Positions 1-8,548 of a DNA stretch of 64,000 bases are shown piece by piece. The notes under the pieces are model-generated. The model saw only the letters and a program-made list of their open reading frames with translations, made no database searches and was not told the origin of the DNA. Source of the stretch: Hemileia vastatrix (taxonomy: Eukaryota > Basidiomycota > Pucciniomycetes > Pucciniales > Zaghouaniaceae). The stretch spans positions 11,193,001 to 11,257,000 of the forward strand of contig JASXTE010000001.1 of NCBI GenBank assembly GCA_030280995.1, read 5' to 3'. Made by a program: the position numbers and the translations under genes. Position 1 is the stretch's first letter. Every line of letters begins with the position of its first letter.

Positions 1-3
1 GAT

Positions 4-1587
4 GTGGTGTATGTAGAGGAAGATGGATTGGTAGTGTGGGATAGTAGTAAATTAAGGAATGGTGTATATGTTGGAGAATTAGAGAATTTAAATAAAAGGG
101 TGGATAAAGAGAAAGAGGTATTTTCAAATACGGTTTTTGAAGGATTCAAAGGTTCAGAAGAAAAACGTCGACATAGCTCGATTAAAGATTTATTTAGGGG
201 TCAACGATTATTGGCTCATTCATGTGCAGGTGATATTGGTGATAGAGAAGTCCCTATTGATGTTATATTAATCGATTTTCAAGATGAAGTCTGGGGTCAG
301 ACTGGTTTTTATTTTTTGTTAGTCAAATATTTGTTGACTTTAGAGAGGCCAGAAGAGTGTGAAGACGATGAATGGGTGGCTATCAAGAGGAAGTCATCTA
401 CGTTTTACCTATCTGGTCGACGTTTAATGAGGAGGAGGTATCCAAATCCTCAAGTAGTTATAACTCAACAGAAGGGGCAAGAATTAGTTTTGAAATCACT
501 GCATGAAGATCTCGGGCATAGAGGCATTGGAGAAACGTTTAGAAGAATTTCTGATCGATTTTGGTGGCCTGGCATGAAGATGGCTGTTAAACAGTGGGTT
601 CAGTCATGCGAAGAATGTCAAAGACGAAGTTATTTAAGGCCAAAAGAACCTGGACGCGCGACCGGTGAATATACGCTCTTTGGAAGAGTTAGTTTAGATG
701 CCGTTCATATAAAAGAGGGACGGTATAAATATTTAATTGTGGCCAGAGATGATTTATCTGGTTGGGTAGAGGCAGCGCCTCTTATTAATTTAACTGCCAA
801 AAATGTGGCAGAATTTTTTTTGAATAATTGGGTATATAGGTATGGGGTGATGAAGTTGGTGACGGTAGATGGAGGTCCTGAATTTGGGACAGAGTTTAAA
901 GAGGCCGTATTGAAAGTTGGATGAAAGGTTAGGGTAGCAACCCCATATTATCCCGAAGCTGAAGGCATGGTTGAAAGAGGGCATCAAGTTATTAAGGATG
1001 CTTTAGTTAAAATGTGTGGGACAAGTGCCGAAAAGTGGAGGCACTATTTACCTTTAGTTTTATTTGCGGATCGAATCACTGCCAAAAGGACGACCAGATT
1101 TTCACCTTATGAACTTGTTTTTGGACAGAAAGCAGTTTTACCGGTTGATTTAGAAGCTGAATCATATCTTGGAGTTGACTGGGACACGGTCAAAACTACT
1201 GAAGAATTATTGTGTGCAAGAATGATGCAGTTAGAAAAGAAAGAAGAATATTTAGAAAAGGCATATTCGCGGATGATGAAGATCCGAAATCAATCAGTCA
1301 GATATTGGGATGAGCGGTTTGCACATCGATTAAGGAAACCTTTGAACCCAGGAGATATGGTCCTGGTGTATAATAGGAGTTTGGAAAGTCAATGGGGAAA
1401 GATGTTTGCAGATAGGTGGAATGGACCGTATAAAATCAAGGAGCAAGTTTCCGGCGGTTCATATGTGCTAGAAGAGTTGGATGGAGTTGAATTGAAGAAG
1501 AGGGTAGCGGCCGATCAAGTGAAACGTTTCTATCCTAGAGGCACGAGGAGTGCCGAAGTCTACCTCCGCAATGAGGATAAACTATGA
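4..1587 (+). pseudogene. Ty3/gypsy pol C-terminal part: integrase (element A1), one internal stop
   Basis: Reading frame truncated by the window start. It encodes a Ty3/gypsy integrase: a zinc-binding HHCC region (HEDLGHRG...CEEC, about 500-630), then the catalytic core. Candidate catalytic residues are Asp at 697-699 (LDAVHI), Asp at 868-870 (VDGGPEF) and Glu at 973-975 (GMVERGHQ), which gives the D,D-35-E spacing of retroviral-type integrases. A C-terminal GPY/F-like module (RWNGPYKI) lies near 1420. The single defect is TGA at 922-924; the two related copies in this window have a serine codon there, so TCA to TGA is likely. The frame ends inside the first unit of a 47-bp tandem repeat. The 3' LTR of the same element is at 5064-6218. 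Integrase identity is secure; loss of function is inferred from the stop. Confidence 0.9.
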
Positions 1588-1867
1588 TATTGACGAAATT
1601 TTATGGATCCCTCCACAATGAGGATAAACTATGACATTTATCAAATTTTATGGATCCCTCCGCAATGAGGATAAACTATGATATCAACAAAATTTTATGG
1701 ATTCCTCCGCAATGAGGATAAACTATAATATCAACAAAATTTTATGGATCCCTCCGCAATGAGGATAAACTATAATATCAACGAAATTTTATGGAATCCT
1801 CCGCAATGAGGATAAACTATGATGTTTATAAAAACCTTATCGACCTCCGCAACGAGGATAAACTATC
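1563..1867 (+). repeat. 47-bp tandem repeat, 7 units, starting inside the integrase stop region
   Basis: Seven units begin with CCTCCGCAATGAGGATAAAC or a near variant, at 1563, 1610, 1657, 1704, 1751, 1798 and 1844. The period is 47 bp (46 for the last). The first unit encodes the last residues and stop of integrase. The same motif occurs once after integrase copy A2 (7129-7153) and twice, 44 bp apart, on the minus strand after copy D (46503-46562), so the array has expanded in A1. Confidence 0.95.
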
Positions 1868-2078
1868 TTTTTTTTATCAAAAATACTTTACTGTCGTTAC
1901 ACTGCATATGGGAAACAAAACTGTGATGAAACTTAACGAAATGCAAGAAAACCTTCTTTGAAATTTTTGAAATTTAAAATTCTTAAAATATGGGTGAAGA
2001 TAGTGTTGGAAAATTTTAAAAATTTATTGGAAGAAGTGTTCACAGGGGAACCTTCTTAATTTAATTATGGCAAGTGTG

Positions 2079-2119
2079 GGGGTAATTGATGGGCTGGCTG
2101 CTCTATACACAATTACCCC
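2079..2119 (+). other. Hairpin HP1, conserved stem-loop of family A
   Basis: Outer arms GGGGTAATTG and CAATTACCCC are perfectly complementary and enclose a GGCTGGCTGCTC-type inner element. In A2 (7532-7573) the arms are GGGGTAACTG and CAGTTACCCC: both partners of one pair have changed together (T-A to C-G). Other copies are at 7271-7312, 10403-10445 and 46278-46318 (minus). Confidence 0.8.
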
Positions 2120-2334
2120 ATAATGTTTGTTTCCAAAATTTTCTCTGTTTCTAGTTGAATCCTGGCTTTGTCTTTTAATTATAGGAAGTCCACTAAGACT
2201 ATAAACTGGAAAGAATCAAGAGACACTGCTCTCAACGCCAGATTCAAGATTTTTTTTTATTTTTTTATTTTGATTTTTTATGTTAGATTGTGATTTCTTT
2301 CCTTTCAAATATATATTATGAATTATTGCAAGGT

Positions 2335-2396
2335 GATGCTCACTGGTGGTCTCTAATCATTTTTATAAATTGGAGGGAGCCCACCCAGTGATCATC
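2335..2396 (+). other. Hairpin HP2, conserved stem-loop of family A
   Basis: CACTGGTGG at 2341 pairs with CCACCCAGTG ending at 2390, with GATG/CATC flanks. Counterparts lie at 7695-7752 and 45969-46025 (minus), always between HP1 and HP3. Confidence 0.7.
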
Positions 2397-2463
2397 ATTA
2401 TAAAATTATCTTCTAAAAACTTTCATTTATTTTCTTTTCTTTTCAATTTCTCAAAATTGTGTA

Positions 2464-2490
2464 ACCACATCAAGTTGCACTTGGATGTGG
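2464..2490 (+). other. Hairpin HP3, conserved stem-loop of family A
   Basis: CACATCAAG pairs with CTTGGATGTG around a short loop. In A2 (7938-7963) the inner stem is CAGG/CCTG where A1 has CAAG/CTTG, a paired change. Other copies are at 8147-8170 and 45863-45888 (minus). Confidence 0.7.
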
Positions 2491-2562
2491 GTATGATGTC
2501 AAGGGTACAGCTCATCAAATGGCCGGGGGGCATCTTTTAAAAATTTTAATTTTGATAATTCT

Positions 2563-2800
2563 TTTTTATTACTTTTTTTATCTTTCTTTTCACACTCGTT
2601 TATCTTTCTTTAAAAATTAAATTTTAACTTTTATTTCAAAACTATCTTTTCAAAAATCTTTTATTTTAAATTTAAAAAAAAAAAAAAAATTTAAATTAAA
2701 AAATAAATAAAACTAAAATAAAATAAATAAAATAAAATAAAAATAAAAAAAAAAAAAATTAATTAATTAAATCAAAATTACTATTATATTTCTTAGTTTT
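2563..2800. repeat. Low-complexity A/T tract
   Basis: Runs of T, then A and AAATA/AAAAT units. No coding signal. It separates the hairpins from the box array; a similar A-rich tract lies at 8337-8435 in A2. Confidence 0.8.
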
Positions 2801-2901
2801 ATTTTTCAGTCACTATTCTTTTTAGTTTATTCATATAGTTTAGACAGGAAACAGGGTCTAGGGGAACTCAATACCTATGGGATTTTACTTCAGACATCTG
2901 T

Positions 2902-3657
2902 TAGTCCTCCAAGTCTTTAAACTGGCTACTGTTCAAGATGTTCTTTAAGGTTTTTTATATGAATTTTGGAGCTGTTAGTCCTCCAAGACTTTAAACTGGC
3001 TAATTTTCAAGACTGTCATTAAAGATTTTATATTGGAGATGTTAGTCCTTCAAGACTTTAAACTGAATTTCAAGGATGTTCAAGATTTTATGGATATTTT
3101 TGGGAGACGGATTTTTTTTATTTTTTATTTTATCAATCAAATGTTAGGTCCACTAAGACCTTAAACTGTAGTGTTATCAAATGTTAGGTCCACCAAGACC
3201 TTAAACTGGACTATTATAAAGTTGTTGGGTCCACCATGACCTTAAACTGGATTTCTTATTGATCAAATGTTTGGTCCACCATGAATTTAAACTGGTAGTT
3301 CATTCATTGTTTTAGTCCACTATGACTTTAAACTGGAAAATTAATATCTGCAGGATAATTCAACATTCATTGGTCCACTATGGCCTTATACTGGATTACT
3401 TGTTGATCAAATGTTTGGTCCACTATGACATTAAACTGGATTATCAAATTTATTCAATCTTTGGTCAAGCCTAGGCCTTACTTAGGAATATTTCAAGTTA
3501 TTCATGCACTTAAACAATCTTTGGTCCACCAAGACCATAAACTGGCAATCAATTATATGTTTGGTCCACCAAGACTTTAAACTGGAATGTCAATCTTGTT
3601 TGGATAACTCAATTCAATCTTTTAATTTATTGCTGTCCCTTAAGACTCTAAACTGGT
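2902..3657 (+). repeat. Array of about 13 micro-hairpin boxes (RGTC-N6-GACY-TTAAACTGG)
   Basis: Boxes of about 23 bp start near 2904, 2977, 3044, 3147, 3187, 3228, 3273, 3314, 3372, 3417, 3533, 3563 and 3634, at spacings of 30-116 bp. Each has a 4-bp stem around a 6-nt loop, then TTTAAACTGG or a variant. The stem is AGTC/GACT in some boxes (2977, 3314) and GGTC/GACC in others (3147, 3187, 3228, 3533), so both sides change together. A single box at 2187-2209 follows HP1. Matching boxes occur in A2 (7383, 7645, 10203-10636) and on the minus strand of D (34807-34990, 46191-46213). Spacing is too irregular for a CRISPR array and there are no unique spacers of constant length. Confidence 0.85.
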
Positions 3658-3699
3658 TATTCAATCATATCTGGAATTGGGTGATGATAAGCTTTAGGA

Positions 3700-4243
3700 G
3701 GTTAAAATTTTAGGTGGTGATGATGCTAAGGAAAGCATAATGGTTAATTAGGTGAAATTTGTCGCGCTTTAACATGTTCTAAAGTTAATATTATTATTGG
3801 AAGCCTGGCAAAAGTATTTTATGGGTTTGCTGCATAGCAAAGTTTGAAAATTGTGATGAAGGAATCAGAAGTTAGGATGGTAGTTGGATTTTAGGGAATG
3901 ATTTTTTTTAGTGCCTCATTTTTAGGCCATTTTTGGTGTGAAGCTTGGAGGACCTTATGGCGAGATTGGAATCATAGAATTTGGCTCAGTGGGGGGCCCT
4001 ATGAGGTTGGAATCAGGAGTATTCGGCTCATAGGAAGATCCACTCTCTCAATGCTGTGGCAAGAAGGAAGACTGGTATATGGGAGTCTGAAGGGATCCAA
4101 ACCTTGCTCTCAGTAGTGGAATCATCACAAGATTTATATTATTTATTATTTTATGTTATGTTAAGCCAGAGAAGAAAGAAAACAACATTTATTTTAAAGT
4201 TAAAGAAGACCAAGCAAAAACAAAATTTTATCAAGTTATACTG
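3700..4243. other. Block conserved between family-A copies, no intact gene
   Basis: About 3925-4130 matches the reverse complement of 34200-34410 in copy D. In one plus frame both encode a short segment beginning VKLGGPYGE, but the A1 frame soon hits a stop. It may be a residual coding stretch or simply conserved noncoding DNA of the element. Confidence 0.5.
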
Positions 4244-4940
4244 TTAGAAAAGATAATTTCTTTGAAATTGTTCAACATCATTATCAAAGATTTGCATTAA
4301 AATTCTTCTTTTCATGAGGTCTTCATGGTTATTAGCTGGAGTTTCTTGAAAATAGGCTAGCATTTTTTGTTTCAATTCATTTGTAAAGTCAAGAAAAAGA
4401 TAGCGATGAAAATATGGATAATGATTAATATATTCCGTCTTCACTTTGCCAAAGTCATCAGTGTTGGTTATTTCAACAGCTAGAAGTTCAAATATTTTAT
4501 TAAGTTATAGGTTTAGTCAATTTTGATTAAAAGTTTTTTTAGTAAGATAATAGGGTCTTACATTTAGAGCCAGGAAACATAGTCTCAGCAAAGTTGGTTG
4601 GGGGCACTGGCTTTATAGGATTAGGATCTTGTGAAGGCAAAATTAGGCTGGGATCCGCTGAAGAAGATTGAACTTTTGATGTTGAAGCTGTTTTTGATCT
4701 GATTTGTTTTAAGAAGACAGGAATTTTTGATCGCTTTTTAGAAGTTGTGGGATCAGGGAGAGCTGCTGGTCCTAAATATACGTTTGTTTTAGAAGGAACT
4801 ATTGGCTGGTTACATTTGAGTTTTTTCACACGGCATAAGTCGCAAGCGGTCCTGCCAGGAAGATTGGGGTTGGACATTAAACAAGGTACCTGGTAGTGAG
4901 AGCAGAATTCACATGGAGCGACAAGTTCTTTGAAAGACAT
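4244..4940 (-). CDS. Type A antisense gene of the retroelement: swapped-half Cys6 (Zn2Cys6-like) protein, two exons
   Basis: Exon 1 is 4940-4562 and exon 2 is 4479-4244. The 82-nt intron (4561-4480) has GTAAGA donor and TTCTAG acceptor. Joining is phase 1 and leaves 205 codons with no internal stop. Residues 10-43 have six cysteines spaced C-X2-C-X6-C-X12-C-X2-C-X6-C, the spacing of fungal Zn2Cys6 clusters. The half resembling the normal N-terminal half (CDLCRVKKLKC) comes second here. A Ser/Pro/Thr-rich linker follows, and exon 2 encodes a conserved helical-looking tail (FHRYLFLDF, EDLMKRR, DNDVEQFQ). The gene lies antisense between integrase and the 3' LTR. Copy D (33388-34058) has the same exon structure, and A2 has a diverged relative. 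DNA or RNA binding is inferred from the cysteine pattern only; the true function is unknown. Confidence 0.72.
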
Positions 4941-5053
4941 ATTGATGAAGATAAATTTTAAAGTTGATTAAAGAAGATGGTGGTTGAAGGTTAAAGATGA
5001 ATATTGTGTTCGACCACTTATGCAAAGTTTTAAGAATGGGGACATTCTCAATT

Positions 5054-5063
5054 GGAGGGAGGA
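5054..5063 (+). other. Polypurine tract of element A1
   Basis: GGAGGGAGGA immediately before TGTGGTAGCC, the inferred 3' LTR start. The same arrangement is at 11383-11392 (A2) and on the minus strand at 33248-33239 (D). Confidence 0.75.
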
Positions 5064-6218
5064 TGTGGTAGCCTAAAGTTTAGTATGGCACCTAAGTACG
5101 TAAATGGAGTTATTACGGTGTGCAAGATTGGCGTTATTATTTTTTATAAAAGGGTTTTATTTAATTTATTTGAATTTTAAATATGAAGAAATTGGTTAAA
5201 AGCAAATGCCTATGCAAAAACAATTTATTTTACGGAGAAAACTTATTTTTACGGTCTGAAAAACTTATAAGTATCAAGTCGAGTCACTCAAGAACCTTGA
5301 GAAATTTTTCCAGAATTTTTACTATTTTTTTTATATTTTTAAATGAATTTTAAAGATTTATAGAAATATTTACGTTTTTAGAAAATACTTAACTTTGATG
5401 AATTTTCAAGGGTTGATTAGAGCTGCGCAGGCTACGAAAATTAGTTAGGAATGTAAAAGGGAAATGGCTCTATCATGTGTAATTTTTCTAGATTTTTTAT
5501 TATAGTTTTAAAGGTTATAATTGAGTCCGGAAGTCCTGACGGACTCCGTTTGGACTCCGTTTGGACTCCGCTTGGACTCCGTACGGACTCCGTACAAGCT
5601 CCATACGGGCTCCGGATTGACTCTGGGTGAGCTCTGGAGGGGAAATTTAGGCATGTGACTAGGTATACTTAAGAGCCTCTCAGACTCGAAATTGGGAATC
5701 ATCTTACAATCATCAGACATCATACAGCTTAATCTTTAACCACCATGATCTCATTTTTTATTACTCAACAAATTAAATAAAATTGTAATACCCTTATAAC
5801 TTTATATTTTATATATAACATTTTAGAAATACTACTCAACAATTTAAATCACACTTCATACAGGGTATCTTTAGAAAGGTCTTCATCACTGGGACTTGAT
5901 TATTGCTGTCTCATAAAAATTCAAATTATTATAAAAACATAAAAGTCAATCTTTTCAGATCTTTCACTGGTACACCTTAATTGTTGTAATCAGTATTTCT
6001 TTTCTCAACAGCCACTTTTGTTTAAATCTCAATAAGTGTTTAATATTTTAGATTTTCATTATTTTTTATCAATCAGATCCAAGTAGACTGGTTAGCTTAG
6101 TGATTTAGAATTCCCATTTTGTTATTTTTTTATTGGAAGGACGGGGTTTTCAGCTAAATCCACATATCTCCTCCGGATTCTGCTTACAGCAAGGCGACTG
6201 TAAGAGTTTACCTTACCA
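5064..6218 (+). mobile_element. 3' LTR of Ty3/gypsy element A1
   Basis: Begins TGTGGTAGCC after the PPT and ends ...TTACCTTACCA, where integrase sequence of a second element resumes. The reverse complement of 32115-33238 (copy D) aligns along its length: start, the pyrimidine/purine-rich middle, the 11-bp repeats, GTAATRCCCTTATAA, and the terminal GGATTCTRCTTACA segment. The 5' LTR lies outside the window, so no target duplication can be checked. No gene seen inside. Confidence 0.75.
5541..5640 (+). repeat. 11-bp tandem repeat, about 9 units, within the A1 LTR
   Basis: GGACTCCGTTT-type units start at 5541, 5552, 5563, 5574 and 5585, then degenerate units continue in register at 5596, 5607 and 5618. 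A decayed copy is in the D LTR (32695-32790, minus), and a similar 11-bp array GAACTCAGACT lies at 46880-46946 in an unrelated element. Confidence 0.9.
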
Positions 6219-7130
6219 TACCGTGCTACTGGTGAATCAACTATGTTTGGAAGAGTCAGTTTGGATGCTGTCAATATTAAAGAGGGCAGGTATAAATACT
6301 TTATTGTTTCCAGGGATGATTTGTCTGGTTGGTTTGAGGAAGTGCCTCTGGTTAATTTGACTGCCAAAAATGTGGCAGAATTTTTGAAGAAGGAATGGGT
6401 TTTTAGGTATGGGTTGATGAAGTTGGTGACTGTTGATGGTGGGCCAGAGTTTGGAGCTGAATTTAAAAAAGCTGTGGCAAGTATTAGTTCTAAAGTCATA
6501 GTGGCTACACCTTACTATCCTGAAGCTGAAGGCATGGTTTAAAGAGGCCATCAAGTTATCAAGAATGCTTTGGTGAAGATTTGTGGAGATAATGCTAAAA
6601 AGTGGAGGCATTATTTACCCTTGGTGTTATTTGCTGATAGGGTCACTGTAAAAAGGACATCAGGATGTTCCCCTTATAAATTAATGTTTGGTCAGAAAGC
6701 TGTTCTGCCAGTGTATTTAGAAGCTGTCTCTTATCTTGGGATTGATTGGGATGATGTGTGCTCAACAGAAGATTTGCTCTGTTCCAGGATGCAACAGTTG
6801 GAATGTAGAGAGGAATGTCAAGAGAAGGCATACTCTAGAATGATGAAGATAAGAAATCAATCAGTCAGATACTGGGAAAAGAAGTTGGCTCATAGACTCA
6901 GGAATCCCTTGAAACCTGGTTGTTTGGTTTTGGTGTATAATTGAAGTTTGGAGAGTCAGTGGGGAAAAATATTTGCTGACAGATGGCATGTACCTTACAG
7001 AGTCATATCTCAGGTTTTTGGAGGTTCTTATGTTTTGGAGGAGTTAGATGGCACAGTCTTAAAGAAGCAAGTTGCTGCAGATCAGGTGAAGAGATCTTAT
7101 TCAAGAACCACTAGAAGTAAAGTAGATTGA
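6219..7130 (+). pseudogene. Ty3/gypsy integrase fragment (element A2), two stops, 5' part missing
   Basis: A frame homologous to the integrase at 4-1587 starts near 6219 (RATGE...FGRVSLDAV), directly after the A1 LTR. It runs to TGA at 7128-7130, with TAA at 6540-6542 and TGA at 6942-6944. Asp codons of the catalytic core are present (SLDAV, VDGGPEF). The TAA at 6540 replaces the codon that is the catalytic Glu in A1 (GMVERGHQ), probably GAA to TAA. The HHCC domain is missing because the frame starts within the linker, consistent with insertion of A1 into this gene. The C-terminal GPY/F-like region (VPYRVI) is present near 6990. Confidence 0.88.
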
Positions 7131-7153
7131 CTCTGCAATGAGGATAAAATATG
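7129..7153 (+). repeat. Single copy of the 47-bp repeat motif after integrase A2
   Basis: CTCTGCAATGAGGATAAAAT, one unit only, at the same place relative to the integrase stop as the 7-unit array of A1. Confidence 0.75.
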
Positions 7154-7254
7154 AAAAATTCTTTAAATTCTGGATTTTGGTGATTCTGTGCATCTGTTTT
7201 GTTTGTTGGAAACCTTTTTGTTAGAAGGTACCCATGGGTGGGGATTCTAGATTT

Positions 7255-7670
7255 GATCTTGGAGAGTGCAGGGTTAGCTGATGAGCTGGCTGCTCTGTAT
7301 AAAAGTTACCCCAGATTGTCTGTTTCCAACCCCTTCTCTTAATTTGGTTGAACCCTAGTATTGGTTTTTTTTCACAGGTCTTAGTCCACTATGACTTTAA
7401 ACTGGAAATTTTTTTGGTCTTCAGGTGCTGGACTCTTCAGGCTTATTGGTTTTGGTTTATTGTGTTTTATGTTGTGTTGTTTGTTAGAATGTATCCAGGG
7501 GGGGCTTCTAGATTTTATTTTGGAAAGTGTGGGGGTAACTGATGAGCTGGCTGCTCTGTAGAACAGTTACCCCATAATGTCTGTTTCAAGTATTTTTTTT
7601 GTCCTAGTTGAGTCCTAGCTCTTGTTTTTGCTATTCAGGTTTCAAGTCCACTATGACTTTAAACTGGCTT
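7255..7670 (+). repeat. Local tandem duplication carrying HP1 and a box, twice
   Basis: The segment with HP1 (7271-7312) followed by a box (7383-7405) is repeated as HP1 (7532-7573) followed by a box (7645-7667). The offset is about 261 bp. Flanking words such as GATGAGCTGGCTGCTCTGTA and CCACTATGACTTTAAACTGG are shared. HP1-to-box distance is 112-113 nt in both. Confidence 0.8.
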
Positions 7671-7694
7671 CTTTGGTATATTTGGATTGGTGTT

Positions 7695-7752
7695 GGATCA
7701 CTGGTGATCTCCCATCATTTTTACTTATTGGAGGGAGCCCACCCAGTGATCG
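7695..7752 (+). other. Hairpin HP2 (A2 copy)
   Basis: GGATCACTGG at 7695 pairs with CCCAGTGATC ending near 7751. It aligns with 2335-2396. Confidence 0.7.
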
Positions 7753-7937
7753 TTTCCTTGGACTGGACTTTCTATGGAGACAGACTTTTTCCTTTTCTTT
7801 CTTTGATTTTTGTGTATATGGTTGTGTTAGATAGTAGTTTTAGATTATTTTCTTTTTTCTCTTTTTTTCTTCTAATTTTTTATGGGGGTTATTAGGATAT
7901 AAAAGCGGGAAAATCACAAATTATATTATATGGTTTC

Positions 7938-7963
7938 ACCACATCAGGGTCACCTGGATGTGG
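7938..7963 (+). other. Hairpin HP3 (A2 copy, first)
   Basis: CACATCAGG/CCTGGATGTG stem around a short loop. The downstream sequence (GGGAAAG...CTCAGCAATTGGCC) aligns with that following HP3 in A1. Confidence 0.65.
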
Positions 7964-8146
7964 GAAAGCATTGGTGGGGAAAGGCTCAGCAATTGGCCAG
8001 GAAATGCTATTTTCTTTTTTATCTCTATCTCATTTTTTATTATTTTCTTTGATTTCTATTTATTTCATCTTTTCTTTATTGATATTATTTTTCTAAATTT
8101 ATTTTTTTTATCTCAATTCATTTAAAAATTATTTAAAGGTGTATCA

Positions 8147-8170
8147 ACATCAAGGTTCACTTTGATGTGG
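8147..8170 (+). other. Hairpin HP3 (A2 copy, second)
   Basis: ACATCAAG paired with TTTGATGT. It is followed by CTCATCAATCAGCTGGGGG, as after HP3 in A1. HP3 is therefore duplicated in A2. Confidence 0.6.
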
Positions 8171-8548
8171 GTATGGTATCAGGGAAACAGCTCATCAATC
8201 AGCTGGGGGATAGCATTTGTAATTATTATTCATCTCATCTTATTATTATTCATTTCATTTTAATTTCTCAGCTCTCATATTTTTTGGCTAATTTTGTTTA
8301 ATTATTTTCAAGTTTTTTTAGTATGTTAGTAGTTTAAGTAAGAAAGTAAAAAATAAAATAAAAAAATAAAAAAAATACAAATAAAAATAAAAATAAAAAC
8401 AAATATAAAAATAAAAATAAAACAATTTTTTTTTATATATCTGCTAATTATTATTGTTCTTTCTACTTAGTGAATTATTAATTTCTTTTTTTCTTTAATG
8501 TCAGGAAGAAGAAGCCTCCGGCGGTTGGTTTGGATTATGGTGGTCTTT

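Noticed and set aside
2902..3657. CRISPR-like array
   Set aside because: Repeat spacing varies from 30 to over 110 bp, repeats are imperfect, and the context is a eukaryotic retrotransposon.
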